From: Comamonas sp. lk
GTDB lineage: Bacteria; Pseudomonadota; Gammaproteobacteria; Burkholderiales; Burkholderiaceae_C
Assembly (NCBI RefSeq): GCF_900564145.1
Contig: NZ_UOOB01000001.1
Span: 1,029,732 to 1,093,731, forward strand
Length of the DNA stretch: 64,000 bases
Direction: 5' to 3'
Shown: positions 9,444 through 17,613 of the stretch, one piece after another
How positions within the stretch are numbered: position 1 is the stretch's first letter
Layout of the letters: the number at the start of each line of letters is the position of its first letter
Program-made: the position numbers and the translations under genes
The notes under the pieces: model-generated
The model's database searches: none
Seen by the model: the letters and a program-made list of their open reading frames with translations, nothing else
What the model was told of the DNA's origin: nothing

Positions 9444-10490
9444 ATGGCAGCAGCGTCGTCGCAAACCGTCCTCAATCTCGCCTTGCAAGGCGGCGGCTCC
9501 CATGGGGCGTTGACCTGGGGCGTACTGGATGCCTTGCTCGAAGATGACGAACTGGTGCTGGAAGGCATCAGCGGCACCAGCGCCGGCGCCATGAATGCCG
9601 TGGTACTGGCCCATGGCTTTGCCCAGGCCGCCGCACAAGAGAGCGATACGCAAGAGGCTCGCCGCCTGGGCCGCACGCTGGCACGCCAGGCGCTGGCCGA
9701 GCTGTGGGAGGGCGTGGGCAGCATGGGCAGCATGGGCAGCCTGCTCTGGGGTGTGCCTCTGCCGGGCGTGCAAATGCTCGGCGGCGTGCTCAACCAGTTC
9801 CTGTCGCCCTACCAGACCAATCCGCTCAATATCAACCCGCTGCGCCAGTTGCTGATGCGGGTGGTGGATTTCGAGCAGCTCATGCACACGGCCAACCAGG
9901 ACGTGGTGCCCAAGCTGTTTGTCTGCGCCACCAATGTGCGCACGGGGCGCGGCAAGATCTTCTCGGGCGAGCAGGTGACGGCCGATGCCATCATGGCTTC
10001 GGCCTGCCTGCCACAGCTGTTCAAGGCTGTGGAAATCGAGGGCGAGCACTACTGGGACGGCGGTTTTTCAGGCAATCCGGCCCTGTACCCGCTGATTTAC
10101 GGCACCAAGGCCAGAGACATTCTGCTGGTGCAGATCAATCCCAAGAACTCGGAGGAGCTGCCGGCCACGGCCAGCGACATCATGGATCGCATGAACGAGG
10201 TCACGTTCAACGCCAGCTTGCTGGCCGAGTTGCGGGCCATCGAGTTCGTGGTGCGCATGCTGGAGGAAAAGCGCCTGGATACCGAGCGCTACAAACATGT
10301 GCTCATGCACCGCATCGATGGCGGGGCCGTGCTCAAACGCTATGGCGCTTCGAGCAAGATCCGCGCCGATATCGGCATGGTGCGCGATATGTTTGCCCTG
10401 GGCCGGGAGCAGGGCGAACGCTGGTTGCATGACAACCGTCAGCATATAGGCGTCAAGCAGACTCTGGGTTTCAACGACAATGCCGTGTAG
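9444..10490 (+). CDS. Patatin-like phospholipase family protein
   Basis: A 348-aa protein with all patatin signatures: the oxyanion loop LQGGGSHGA (residues 14-22), the nucleophile motif GTSAG with Ser46, and the catalytic Asp205 in YWDGGFSGNP. Such proteins are serine-aspartate dyad lipid acyl hydrolases. No signal peptide is visible, so a cytoplasmic or inner-membrane-surface site, or export by another route, is likely. Residues 92-100 are a short GSM GSM GSL run encoded by three 9-nt units. AGAGGAAAA precedes the ATG. It lies between two terminators with hinT, apparently as an independent unit placed between the his and tat genes. Confidence 0.88.
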   Translation: MAAASSQTVLNLALQGGGSHGALTWGVLDALLEDDELVLEGISGTSAGAMNAVVLAHGFAQAAAQESDTQEARRLGRTLARQALAELWEGVGSMGSMGSLLWGVPLPGVQMLGGVLNQFLSPYQTNPLNINPLRQLLMRVVDFEQLMHTANQDVVPKLFVCATNVRTGRGKIFSGEQVTADAIMASACLPQLFKAVEIEGEHYWDGGFSGNPALYPLIYGTKARDILLVQINPKNSEELPATASDIMDRMNEVTFNASLLAELRAIEFVVRMLEEKRLDTERYKHVLMHRIDGGAVLKRYGASSKIRADIGMVRDMFALGREQGERWLHDNRQHIGVKQTLGFNDNAV

Positions 10491-10511
10491 AACTTTTGTA
10501 TTCTTGAGGCT

Positions 10512-10868
10512 ATGCACGATCCCAACTGCCTGTTTTGCCGTATTGCCAAGGGCGAGATTCCTTCCCGCAAGGTGTATGAAGACGAAGAGGTCTTTGCCTT
10601 TCACGATATCCACCCCGGCGCACCCGTGCATTTCTTGATGATTCCCAAGAAGCACGTGGCCTCGCTGGCCCAGGTTTCTGCCGAAGACGCTCCCTTGCTG
10701 GGCCGCATGCTGGCTCTGGCGCCGCAGCTGGCGCTGGAGCAGGGCTGCAACCCCTACCCCGAAGGGGGTTACCGCGTGGTGGTCAATACCGGCACGGAAG
10801 GCGGGCAGGAAGTGCATCACCTGCATCTGCACGTCATGGGCGGCCCTCGTCCCTGGCTCAAAGGCTAA
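10512..10868 (+). CDS. hinT: HIT-family nucleotide hydrolase (HinT-like)
   Basis: A 118-aa protein with the histidine-triad motif HHLHLHVMGG near the C-terminus, the CLFCRIAKGEIPS start and FHDIHPGAPVHFLMIPK. HinT enzymes cleave AMP from phosphoramidates and aminoacyl-adenylates in the cytoplasm. It starts 21 nt after the patatin gene and is followed by a terminator, so the two are probably co-transcribed. In related genomes, as I recall them, hinT sits between the his and tat genes, which fits this position. Confidence 0.93.
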   Translation: MHDPNCLFCRIAKGEIPSRKVYEDEEVFAFHDIHPGAPVHFLMIPKKHVASLAQVSAEDAPLLGRMLALAPQLALEQGCNPYPEGGYRVVVNTGTEGGQEVHHLHLHVMGGPRPWLKG

Positions 10869-10901
10869 AGACCCCAGCCCACACTCGCGCGGATGTTTGA
10901 C

Positions 10902-10935
10902 AAGCCTGCATAAAGCCGTGCGCAGCAGGCTTTTT
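10902..10935 (+). terminator. Terminator after hinT
   Basis: AAGCCTGC pairs with GCAGGCTT across a 15-nt loop, followed by TTTTTGGG. It separates hinT from tatA, which should have its own promoter in 10936-11000. A TAAAAT hexamer at 10970-10975 is a possible -10 element but has no clear -35 partner. Confidence 0.7.
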
Positions 10936-11000
10936 GGGCTATTGCCGTCTGTCTGACATAAGCCACGTCTAAAATGGTTTGCATTTCTTAGGAGATTCTC

Positions 11001-11237
11001 ATGGGCTCTTTTTCTATCTGGCACTGGCTGATCGTGCTGGCCATCGTGGTTCTGGTGTTTGGCACCAAGAAGCTCAAGAACATCGGTAGCGACCTGGGCG
11101 GTGCCGTCAAGGGTTTCAAGGACGGTATCAAGGAAGGCGGAGCGCCTGAGAATACCGACGCGGCTGCGGGTCAGGTTGCCAATCAGGCTGCTGCCGACAA
11201 GAACACCATTGACGTTCAAGCCAAGCAAAAAAGCTGA
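11001..11237 (+). CDS. tatA: Twin-arginine translocase subunit TatA
   Basis: A 78-aa protein. A single N-terminal transmembrane helix ([16 protein letters not shown], about residues 5-20) is followed by the [20 protein letters not shown] hinge and amphipathic helix that define TatA, then a short polar tail. TatA polymerises to form the pore for folded proteins crossing the inner membrane. TAGGAG precedes the ATG. tatB starts 16 nt downstream. Tat substrates probably include the Rieske protein encoded at 19.4 kb. Confidence 0.96.
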   Translation: MGSFSIWHWLIVLAIVVLVFGTKKLKNIGSDLGGAVKGFKDGIKEGGAPENTDAAAGQVANQAAADKNTIDVQAKQKS

Positions 11238-11253
11238 TCTGGCACGCTGATAC

Positions 11254-11769
11254 ATGTTTGATATTGGCCTGTCCAAAATGGCGCTCATAGGAGCCGTGGC
11301 CCTGGTGGTCATCGGCCCCGAGAAGCTGCCGCGCGTTGCCCGCATGGTGGGCACGATGCTTGGAAGGGCGCAGCGCTATGTGTCCGATGTCAAGGCCGAG
11401 GTCAATCGTTCCATGGAGCTCGACGAGCTTCGCAAGATGAAGGACTCGGTGGAGGGCGCGGCCCGCGATGTGGAGCAAAGCATTCACAGCCACACGTCCG
11501 ACCTTGAAAAAGGCTTGAGCGATGCGACTCGGGATTTGCGCGACGATGCGCCCATGACCTCGGCATCGTCCTTTGATTCCGGTGCCGATTACGGCTACGG
11601 TTCCGATACGCACAGTGCGGTGGCGCCCACCTACCATCACCCGCGCAAGAACTGGCGTGTGAAGCGCGCTGCCGTGCCCCAGTGGTACAAGGCGCGCTCG
11701 GGCGTGCGCGCCAGGGTTCAGTCAGGTGCGGCGCGCGTGGCGCGTTTTCGCCCGCAAAAGTTGCGTTAG
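11254..11769 (+). CDS. tatB: Twin-arginine translocase subunit TatB
   Basis: A 171-aa protein starting [27 protein letters not shown], shown here in pieces: MFDIGLSKM, one transmembrane helix, then the conserved [16 protein letters not shown] long amphipathic helix and an arginine-rich, disordered C-terminus follow. TatB forms the signal-peptide receptor with TatC. It is separated from tatC by an unusually long 150-nt spacer packed with inverted repeats. Confidence 0.94.
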   Translation: MFDIGLSKMALIGAVALVVIGPEKLPRVARMVGTMLGRAQRYVSDVKAEVNRSMELDELRKMKDSVEGAARDVEQSIHSHTSDLEKGLSDATRDLRDDAPMTSASSFDSGADYGYGSDTHSAVAPTYHHPRKNWRVKRAAVPQWYKARSGVRARVQSGAARVARFRPQKLR

Positions 11770-11770
11770 A

Positions 11771-11904
11771 CATGAAGATGCGCAGCCCTGTGGCTGTGAG
11801 TAGGGCAGCGCAGGCTGCCACTTTCAGGCATCTTCATGCCTCAGTGCCCGTGACTACGGGCGTTTTGCTTTCTGTTTCAAGCGTACAGAGCCGCAGCGGC
11901 TCTG
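11771..11904 (+). other. Structured spacer between tatB and tatC
   Basis: Several perfect inverted repeats fill this spacer. CATGAAGATG (11771-11780) pairs with CATCTTCATG (11829-11838). Inside lie CAGCC-CTGT-GGCTG (11783-11796) and GGCAGC-GCAG-GCTGCC (11804-11819). A competing hairpin, AGGCAT-CTTC-ATGCCT (11827-11842), shares bases with the outer stem. Then follow GCCCGT-GACT-ACGGGC (11846-11861), with a GTTTTGCTTT tail like a terminator, and CAGAGCC-GCAGC-GGCTCTG (11886-11904), ending 15 nt before tatC. Function is not known; attenuation or messenger processing are possibilities. Confidence 0.7.
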
Positions 11905-11919
11905 GCGCTGTTTTGCACC

Positions 11920-12747
11920 ATGTCCGAATCCTCTCCTAAAGACGACGAACTTGCCGGCACCGAGCAGCCGTTTGTGCAGCACCTGATGGAGCTGCGCGAC
12001 CGTTTGCTGTATTGCATCTACGGTATTGGCGTAGGCATAGCCGTGCTGATGTTCTGGCCCGGTCCGGACGGCTTGATTGACTTCATCGCGATGCCGATCA
12101 AGGAGCACATGCCGCCCGGAGCCAAGCTGATTGCGGTAGGTGTTTTCTCGCCGTTCTTCGTGCCGCTCAAGGTGCTGATGATGGTGGCGGTGCTGCTGGC
12201 CCTGCCTTGGCTGATGTACCAGGTATGGGCTTTTGTGGCGCCGGGTCTGTACAGCCATGAAAAGAAGTTTGCGCTGCCGCTGATCCTGTTCGGCAGCTTG
12301 CTGGCCTATGCCGGCATTGCTTTTGTGCAGTTCTTTGTGCTGGGCAATATGTTCAAGTTCATCCAGCACTTCACGCCTTCAAGCGTGGCTGCGACGCCCG
12401 ACATCGCCTCGTATGTGGAAGCGATTTTGTCGCTCTACATCGCTTTTGCCGCCGCGTTCCAGGTGCCGATTGTGGTGATGCTGCTGGTGCGTTTTGGCCT
12501 GGTGGAGATCGAGAAACTCAAGTCCTTCCGCGGCTACTTTGTGGTGCTGGCCTTTGTCATTGCAGCCGTGATCACGCCTCCGGATGTGATCTCCCAGCTG
12601 GCGCTGGCCATTCCCATGTGCCTGCTGTACGAGGTGGGTATTCTGGGTGCTGGCTGGTTCAGCCGCATCTCCAAGGCGCCAGACGAGGCGGAGGCGTCAG
12701 ACGCAGCAATGGACAAACCAGCGGACAAGCCCGCAGACGGCAGCTGA
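11920..12747 (+). CDS. tatC: Twin-arginine translocase subunit TatC
   Basis: A 275-aa polytopic protein with the expected six transmembrane helices. It has the TatC hallmarks QHLMELRDRL near the N-terminus, a conserved ALPWLMYQVWAFVAPGLY segment and ITPPDVISQLALAIPM near the end. TatC recognises twin-arginine signal peptides. The start agrees with homologues, but no Shine-Dalgarno sequence is visible in the 20 nt before the ATG, and hairpins lie just upstream. The last 30 residues are a charged KPADKPADGS-type tail. A terminator follows. Confidence 0.96.
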   Translation: MSESSPKDDELAGTEQPFVQHLMELRDRLLYCIYGIGVGIAVLMFWPGPDGLIDFIAMPIKEHMPPGAKLIAVGVFSPFFVPLKVLMMVAVLLALPWLMYQVWAFVAPGLYSHEKKFALPLILFGSLLAYAGIAFVQFFVLGNMFKFIQHFTPSSVAATPDIASYVEAILSLYIAFAAAFQVPIVVMLLVRFGLVEIEKLKSFRGYFVVLAFVIAAVITPPDVISQLALAIPMCLLYEVGILGAGWFSRISKAPDEAEASDAAMDKPADKPADGS

Positions 12748-12770
12748 TCCAGCGCCTCACTTTCATGCCA

Positions 12771-12803
12771 AGCCCCAGGAGCAATCCTGGGGCTTTTGTT
12801 TTG
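12771..12803 (+). terminator. Terminator after tatC
   Basis: AGCCCCAGGA pairs with TCCTGGGGCT across a GCAA loop, followed by TTTTGTTTT. It ends the tatABC unit. Confidence 0.92.
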
Positions 12804-12805
12804 AT

Positions 12806-12883
12806 AGCTGTTTGCGCCTGTTCTGAATGACTTTCAAGCCCATCGTGACCTGAAGTGGATTGATTGCATGCGCTTGTAGCTAT
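12806..12883. repeat. Degenerate copy of the dispersed palindromic repeat
   Basis: The left arm at 12806 (AGCTGTTTGCGCCTGTTCTG) and the right arm at 12861-12883 (with GCGCTTGTAGCTAT) resemble the copy at 7986-8061 but with more mismatches. A further TTGATAGCTTTGATG-like piece follows at about 12889. It lies in the convergent space between tatC and the protease gene. Confidence 0.55.
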
Positions 12884-12965
12884 GAAGTTTGATAGCTTTG
12901 ATGCAGTGCGACCGTAAAAAAGCCAGTGACGCGGCACTGGCTGATTTGGGAAGGCGTTGTGGCGC

Positions 12966-14120
12966 TCAGCGGCGTGGGCCTTGCGTTTGCCGGTTGGCCG
13001 GCGGGCGTATGCCGGGGGTGATGTCGAGCATGACTTCGCTATCGCCTCGGCGCACATTGAACTTGGAGGCTTCGCCAGGCTTGAGCGAAGCCACGGCGGT
13101 GAGCAGCTCGGAGACATTGCGCGTGGGCAACTCGCCCACCTTCACGATCACATCGCCGGGACGCATGCCGGCCTGGGCGGCAGGGCCAGCCTGCAGCACG
13201 CCGGTAATGATGACGCCAGCACTGGCCTTCACGCCAAAGGTCTCGGCCAACTCGGGCGAGAGTTCGTTGGGCTCCACGCCAATCCAGCCGCGGGTGACCT
13301 TGCCGTCCTTGACGATGCCGTCCAGCACCATCTTGGCGGTGGAGACCGGAATGGCAAAGCCAATGCCCATGCTGCCGCCGGAGCGCGAGTAGATGGCGGT
13401 GTTGATGCCCAGCAGATTGCCTTCGGCATCCACCAGTGCGCCGCCGGAGTTGCCGGGATTGATAGCCGCATCGGTCTGGATGAAGTTCTCGAAGGTGTTG
13501 ATGCCCAGCTGGCTACGGCCCAGAGCGCTGATGATGCCGCTGGTCACCGTCTGGCCCACGCCAAAGGGGTTGCCGATGGCCAGCACGCGGTCGCCCACGG
13601 CGACCTGGTCGGAATTGCCCAGCACGATGACGGGGAGTTTTTCCAGTTCGATCTTCAAAATGGCCAGATCGGTCTCAGGGTCCGTGCCAATCACCTTGGC
13701 CTTGGCCTGGCGGCTGTCGGTCAGCGTGACTTCGATATCGTCTGCACCCTCGACCACATGGTTGTTGGTGAGTATGTAGCCATCTTGGCTGATGATGACG
13801 CCGCTACCCAAACCAGATTGCTCTTGCGGGCCTTGCTCGCCAAAGAAGAACTGGAACCAGGGATCGTTGGCGCGCGGGTGGCGCACCTCCTTGCTGGTGT
13901 TGATGCTGACCACGGCCGGCGCGGCTTTGCGTGCGGCCGGGGCAAAGCTGCCCGGGGCCACTTCACCGGCAGGCGTAGGCGGTGCCTGCAGCAGCGAGAT
14001 GCCGGCGTTGCTACGGATATTTCGGCTCCCAAGCCAACTAGGCTGTAGGGTTGCCACTACGAAATAGATAGCGACCAGGGCGGTGACTACCTGAGAAAAC
14101 AGCAACCAGGTGCGTTTCAT
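12966..14120 (-). CDS. S1C-family (HtrA/Deg) serine protease with one PDZ domain
   Basis: A 384-aa protein. An N-terminal membrane anchor or signal (residues 6-24) leads to a trypsin-like domain with the triad His121 (TNNHVVEG), Asp151 (ETDLAIL) and Ser225 (NPGNSGGAL). A single PDZ domain (about 275-370) follows. One PDZ and an uncleaved-looking anchor resemble DegS/AlgW, though the family also includes Deg proteases with lost domains. It likely degrades or senses misfolded periplasmic proteins. I use ATG 14120; the 60 residues upstream in the same frame are arginine- and cysteine-rich and look non-coding. It lies convergent to tatC, a neighbourhood I recall as common in Burkholderiales. Confidence 0.92.
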   Translation of the reverse strand: MKRTWLLFSQVVTALVAIYFVVATLQPSWLGSRNIRSNAGISLLQAPPTPAGEVAPGSFAPAARKAAPAVVSINTSKEVRHPRANDPWFQFFFGEQGPQEQSGLGSGVIISQDGYILTNNHVVEGADDIEVTLTDSRQAKAKVIGTDPETDLAILKIELEKLPVIVLGNSDQVAVGDRVLAIGNPFGVGQTVTSGIISALGRSQLGINTFENFIQTDAAINPGNSGGALVDAEGNLLGINTAIYSRSGGSMGIGFAIPVSTAKMVLDGIVKDGKVTRGWIGVEPNELSPELAETFGVKASAGVIITGVLQAGPAAQAGMRPGDVIVKVGELPTRNVSELLTAVASLKPGEASKFNVRRGDSEVMLDITPGIRPPANRQTQGPRR

Positions 14121-14484
14121 GTAATGCGTATGAAGAAGGTGAGAGACAAGCCCGCATTGTGAGGCATGGGCGCTGGCGCGTCTGCAGCACTTGCTTGCTA
14201 GGGCGGCTTTACTTAGCGCAAACCGGCGGCGGCTGCAGGCCGGCAAGGCATAGGAATGTTGGCGTCTAAAGTTTTGCGCGCCGTTCAGTGATGAGTACAA
14301 ACCCTAGAATGGTTTATCGACTGCGCTTATGCCGCCGTTTTCTGAGGTCCGGGCTCATCCGGCTTGTGCCATCAGTTGTTCAAGGTCCTACAGCTTGGCC
14401 TTGCAAAACTCGGTCTGCCGCTGCACGTTGACCCGTTGCAGCTGGCTTATCCGCGCTGTCCTGTTGTTTGATTTGGGAAACACC
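14121..14484. other. Divergent spacer between the protease and the MFS transporter
   Basis: About 360 nt carrying the promoters of two divergent genes. A TAGAAT hexamer at 14305-14310 is a possible -10 element for the transporter. I see no convincing gene; the open frame starting at 14329 merely extends the transporter upstream. Confidence 0.5.
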
Positions 14485-15807
14485 ATGACTACGCTTGATC
14501 TCGCGCAGCCGGCCACCACGCCGGCTGTTGCGTCTAATCGTCCTCTGAACCGAGAGGATTACAAGACCCTGGGCTTATCGGCTCTGGGCGGAACGCTGGA
14601 GTTTTACGACTTCGTGGTGTTCGTCTTTTTCGCCAATGTGATTGGCACGCTGTTCTTCCCGACCGATCTGCCCGATTGGATGCGCCAGCTGCAGACGCTG
14701 GGCATTTTTGCGGCCGGCTATCTGGCCCGCCCTCTGGGGGGCATCATCATTGCCCACTATGGTGACAAGATCGGCCGCAAGAAGATGTTCAGCCTGTCCA
14801 TCTTTTTGATGGCCGTGCCTACTCTGGTCATCGGCCTGCTGCCCACCTATGAAGCCATTGGCATCGCTGCACCGCTGCTGTTGCTGGCCATGCGCGTGTT
14901 ACAAGGTGCGGCGATTGGCGGCGAAATGCCGGGTGCCTGGGTTTTTGTGGCCGAGCATTCGCCGGTCAAGAACTACGGCCTGGCCATTGGCACGCTGACT
15001 TCGGGCATCACCGGCGGCATTTTCCTGGGTTCCATCTTCGGTGTCTGGCTCAACAGCGTGTACAGCCAGGCCGAGATTCATGACTGGGCCTGGCGCCTGC
15101 CCTTTATTTTGGGCGGCGTGTTTGGTCTGGTGTCGGTGTATCTGCGCAAGTTTCTGCACGAGACGCCCATCTTTCAGGAGCTGCAGGCCCGCAAGGCGGT
15201 TGACCGCGAGTTGCCCATCAAGACCATTTTGCGCGAGCACCGCCAGGCCTGCGTGGTGGTGGCGCTGATGACCTGGGTGCTGTCCACGGCCATCGTGGTG
15301 GTGATTTTGTTCACCCCCGCCTATCTGCAAAAAGTCTTTCATATCGCGCCGGCCATGGCGCTCAAGGCCAATGCCGTGGCGACCGTGACGCTGACCATAG
15401 GCTGTGTGTTCTGGGGCTGGCTGTCCGACAAGCTGGGTACGCGCGCGGCCATGGTTCTGGGCTGGGGGGGTATGACGGCCACCACCTATCTGTTCTATAT
15501 GAACCTGCCGGGCACTGAGGCTTCGCTGATCTGCACCTATGCCACCGTGGGCTTTTTTGTGGGCGCCATTTCTCTGCTGCCTGTGGTGGGCGTGCGTGCC
15601 TTCCCGGCTGAAGTACGCTTTACCGGTCTTTCCTTCTCCTACAACATGGCCTATGCCGTGTTCGGCGGACTGACGCCCATGCTGGTATCGGTATGGCAGC
15701 AGGTGGATGTGATGGCCCCGGCCCACTATGTGGCGGCCATGGGTGTTCTGGGTGTAGCCATGGGCTTCTGGCCCTTGGCCTGCAAGGGCTGGCAAGCTCG
15801 CTCGTGA
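14485..15807 (+). CDS. MFS transporter, metabolite:H+ symporter (MHS) type
   Basis: A 440-aa protein with about 12 transmembrane helices. GTLEFYDFVVF in helix 1, the GDKIGRKKMF loop between helices 2 and 3, and LQGAAIGGEMPGAWVFVAEHSP are typical of the MHS subfamily (ProP, KgtP, ShiA, citrate carriers). It probably imports an organic acid or compatible solute with protons; the substrate cannot be read from sequence. ATG 14485 is chosen because homologues start there and the 52 upstream codons are atypical. A strong terminator follows. No catabolic genes are adjacent to suggest a substrate. Confidence 0.88.
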   Translation: MTTLDLAQPATTPAVASNRPLNREDYKTLGLSALGGTLEFYDFVVFVFFANVIGTLFFPTDLPDWMRQLQTLGIFAAGYLARPLGGIIIAHYGDKIGRKKMFSLSIFLMAVPTLVIGLLPTYEAIGIAAPLLLLAMRVLQGAAIGGEMPGAWVFVAEHSPVKNYGLAIGTLTSGITGGIFLGSIFGVWLNSVYSQAEIHDWAWRLPFILGGVFGLVSVYLRKFLHETPIFQELQARKAVDRELPIKTILREHRQACVVVALMTWVLSTAIVVVILFTPAYLQKVFHIAPAMALKANAVATVTLTIGCVFWGWLSDKLGTRAAMVLGWGGMTATTYLFYMNLPGTEASLICTYATVGFFVGAISLLPVVGVRAFPAEVRFTGLSFSYNMAYAVFGGLTPMLVSVWQQVDVMAPAHYVAAMGVLGVAMGFWPLACKGWQARS

Positions 15808-15830
15808 GCAGCGAGGCTTGAGGCATAAAA

Positions 15831-15860
15831 AAGGAGCGCTTGAAGCGCTCCTTTTGTTTT
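15831..15860. terminator. Bidirectional terminator between the MFS gene and infA
   Basis: AAGGAGCGCTT and AAGCGCTCCTT form a near-perfect stem flanked by AAAA on one side and TTGTTTT on the other. It can serve both the plus-strand transporter and the minus-strand infA. Confidence 0.9.
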
Positions 15861-15887
15861 GGCACGCGATGTGCCATGGTTGCCGTC

Positions 15888-16154
15888 TTAGTGGCGGCGG
15901 TGCTGAGGTGCACCTGTAGGGGCGGAGCCCGAACGTTCGATGTGACGGAAAGTAAGGCGACCCTTGTTCAGGTCGTAAGGAGACATCTCCAGCGTGACCT
16001 TGTCGCCAGCCAGTACGCGAATACGGTGCTTGCGCATCTTGCCGCCCGAATAGGCGATCAGTTGATGGCCGTTTTCCAGGGTGACGCGAAAGCGGGCATC
16101 GGGCAGCACTTCATCCACTCTGCCTTGCATTTCAATCAGTTCTTCTTTGGCCAA
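15888..16154 (-). CDS. infA: Translation initiation factor IF-1, long form
   Basis: An 88-aa S1-fold protein. [18 protein letters not shown], split here as MAKEELIEM and GRVDEVLP, then [20 protein letters not shown] and [20 protein letters not shown] are the IF-1 signatures. The usual IF-1 has 72 residues; this one has about 15 extra C-terminal residues rich in Ser, Pro, His and Arg. Many Burkholderiales have a second, longer infA outside the ribosomal protein operon, and this isolated gene fits that. IF-1 binds the ribosomal A site during initiation. Confidence 0.93.
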   Translation of the reverse strand: MAKEELIEMQGRVDEVLPDARFRVTLENGHQLIAYSGGKMRKHRIRVLAGDKVTLEMSPYDLNKGRLTFRHIERSGSAPTGAPQHRRH

Positions 16155-16193
16155 TGGGGCTCCCTTCGAATAAGGTTGGTAAGTGTGATGTGA

Positions 16194-16412
16194 TTAGTTG
16201 AGCTGGTTGCACAGAACCATGCTACGCCCTTCTGTCAGGGCATATTTGTTGGCAATCGACTGGCTGTCGAATTGCTCGATAAAGCTGAAGATGCGGTCAT
16301 ATTTCCCGCGGCGAATAGAGACTGCAGCGGCAACTTTGCCGCTGTGGGTAATTTGGGTGAGCGGAGTAACAACGTAGTTGCCGACACGCTCTGTGATTTG
16401 TGTTGTATTCAT
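16194..16412 (-). CDS. Small protein of unknown function
   Basis: A 72-aa basic protein beginning MNTTQITERVGNYVVTPLTQ, with a middle segment SGKVAAAVSIRRGKYDRIF. I do not recognise a family. The composition and the even spread of residues look protein-like, and a strong promoter lies 230 nt upstream on this strand. There is no good Shine-Dalgarno sequence before the ATG. The frame is open far upstream, but that part is rich in Leu, Cys and Pro and looks non-coding. infA lies 39 nt downstream on the same strand, so the two may be co-transcribed. Confidence 0.55.
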   Translation of the reverse strand: MNTTQITERVGNYVVTPLTQITHSGKVAAAVSIRRGKYDRIFSFIEQFDSQSIANKYALTEGRSMVLCNQLN

Positions 16413-16635
16413 CGTGTCAACGACGGCAGGCACCAATGAGGGGCAAACCATCAGAAAATAAAAGGATAGAAAAAGAAGATCAAGACTCGCCAGGTCTGCT
16501 GGGGCTTGAAGAAGCTCGCCTAAAAAAGTGAGACAGCCGGATTGCTTCAATGGAAGTTCGGCCACGTGCGGCGTGAGAGTCGCGTGTGAGTCAGACAAGC
16601 GCTGTAGGGGCGGGCAAAAAGACAGCGAGTGCTCA

Positions 16636-16664
16636 ATTATAAGGCAATACGCTTTTATCAGCAA
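16636..16664 (-). promoter_or_regulatory. Strong sigma70-type promoter
   Basis: On the minus strand a -35 TTGCTG (16664-16659) and a perfect -10 TATAAT (16641-16636) are separated by exactly 17 nt. Transcription would start near 16629 and run toward the 72-aa gene, leaving a leader of about 215 nt. Confidence 0.75.
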
Positions 16665-16789
16665 ATAGCATATTGTCCAGGCCAATGGAGGGATTGTTGT
16701 TTTAGTGAGAACAATCTCATTCCAGCCAAGGCTATTGTTTGCTTTGCGTGTTTGAAGGTACTGCAGCCCGCTCATGCACAATCGGCGGC

Positions 16790-17542
16790 ATGAGCATCGA
16801 GCGAAATGAACTTCTGGCCCGATTCGACGGCCTGCTGCAACCTGAACGTTTCAAGGACTATGGTCCCAACGGCCTGCAGGTGGAAGGCAAAAACGAGATC
16901 CGCAGCATCGTCAGCGGCGTCACGGCCAGCCGTGCCCTGATCGAGGCGGCCATAGATGCCAAAGCCGATGCGATCTTTGTGCACCATGGGCTGTTTTGGC
17001 GTGGCATGGACGGCCGCATTACCGGCTGGCTCAAGGAGCGAATCCGCCTGCTGTTGGCTCATGACATCAATCTGTTTGCCTATCATCTGCCATTGGATGC
17101 CCATGCCGAACTGGGCAATAACGCCCAACTGGGCGTGCAGCTTGGCGTGAAAGGTGAAGCCGCCTTTGGCGAGCAAAATCTGGGTTGGCTGGCTGCCGCA
17201 GAGTTTGCCAATGCCCAGGTTCTGGCGAGCCATGTGCAGACCCAGCTGGGTCGTGCCGTGACCATGGCCACGGGCGACGCTGCCAGGCCCATACGCAAGC
17301 TGGCCTGGTGCACAGGTGGGGCGCAAGGGTTTTTTGAGGCGGCCATTGCCGCAGGGGCCGATGCCTATATCACGGGCGAGATGTCCGAACCCCAGGTGCA
17401 TCTGGCGCGCGAAACCGGCACCACCTTCATCGCGGCAGGTCACCATGCGACCGAGCGCTATGGCGCACCGGCGGTGGCGGCCCATGTGGCGGCGCAACTG
17501 GGGTTGGAGCATCGATTTATCGAGATTGATAATCCGGCCTGA
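16790..17542 (+). CDS. Nif3-like dinuclear metal centre protein
   Basis: A 250-aa protein of the Nif3/YbgI (DUF34) family. It has NGLQVEG near residue 28, the metal-binding FVHHGLFW, and HHATERYGAPAV near the C-terminus, which supply the histidines and acid for two metals. Family members form toroidal hexamers. The biochemical role is uncertain; a GTP cyclohydrolase-like activity has been discussed for some. I use ATG 16790 because the preceding 17 codons are not conserved-looking. pdxA follows 71 nt downstream behind a repeat fragment. Confidence 0.9.
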   Translation: MSIERNELLARFDGLLQPERFKDYGPNGLQVEGKNEIRSIVSGVTASRALIEAAIDAKADAIFVHHGLFWRGMDGRITGWLKERIRLLLAHDINLFAYHLPLDAHAELGNNAQLGVQLGVKGEAAFGEQNLGWLAAAEFANAQVLASHVQTQLGRAVTMATGDAARPIRKLAWCTGGAQGFFEAAIAAGADAYITGEMSEPQVHLARETGTTFIAAGHHATERYGAPAVAAHVAAQLGLEHRFIEIDNPA

Positions 17543-17567
17543 GTCTTCGCCTGAGTATTCATTTGAT

Positions 17568-17585
17568 AGCTGCCAGCGCTTATTC
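17568..17585. repeat. Half copy of the dispersed palindromic repeat (before pdxA)
   Basis: AGCTGCCAGCGCTTATTC matches the left arm of the copy at 7986. A GATGGCGCT piece at about 17592 may be a remnant of the right arm. It ends some 30 nt before the pdxA start. Confidence 0.5.
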
Positions 17586-17613
17586 CGCGAGTGATGGCGC
17601 TATTTTTATATCT

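Noticed and set aside
10068..11354. 428-codon minus-strand frame across hinT and tatA
   Set aside because: It covers several well-supported genes on the other strand and shows no domain.
16413..16781. Upstream extension of the 72-aa gene to 195 codons
   Set aside because: The extension overlaps the strong promoter at 16636-16664 and looks non-coding.
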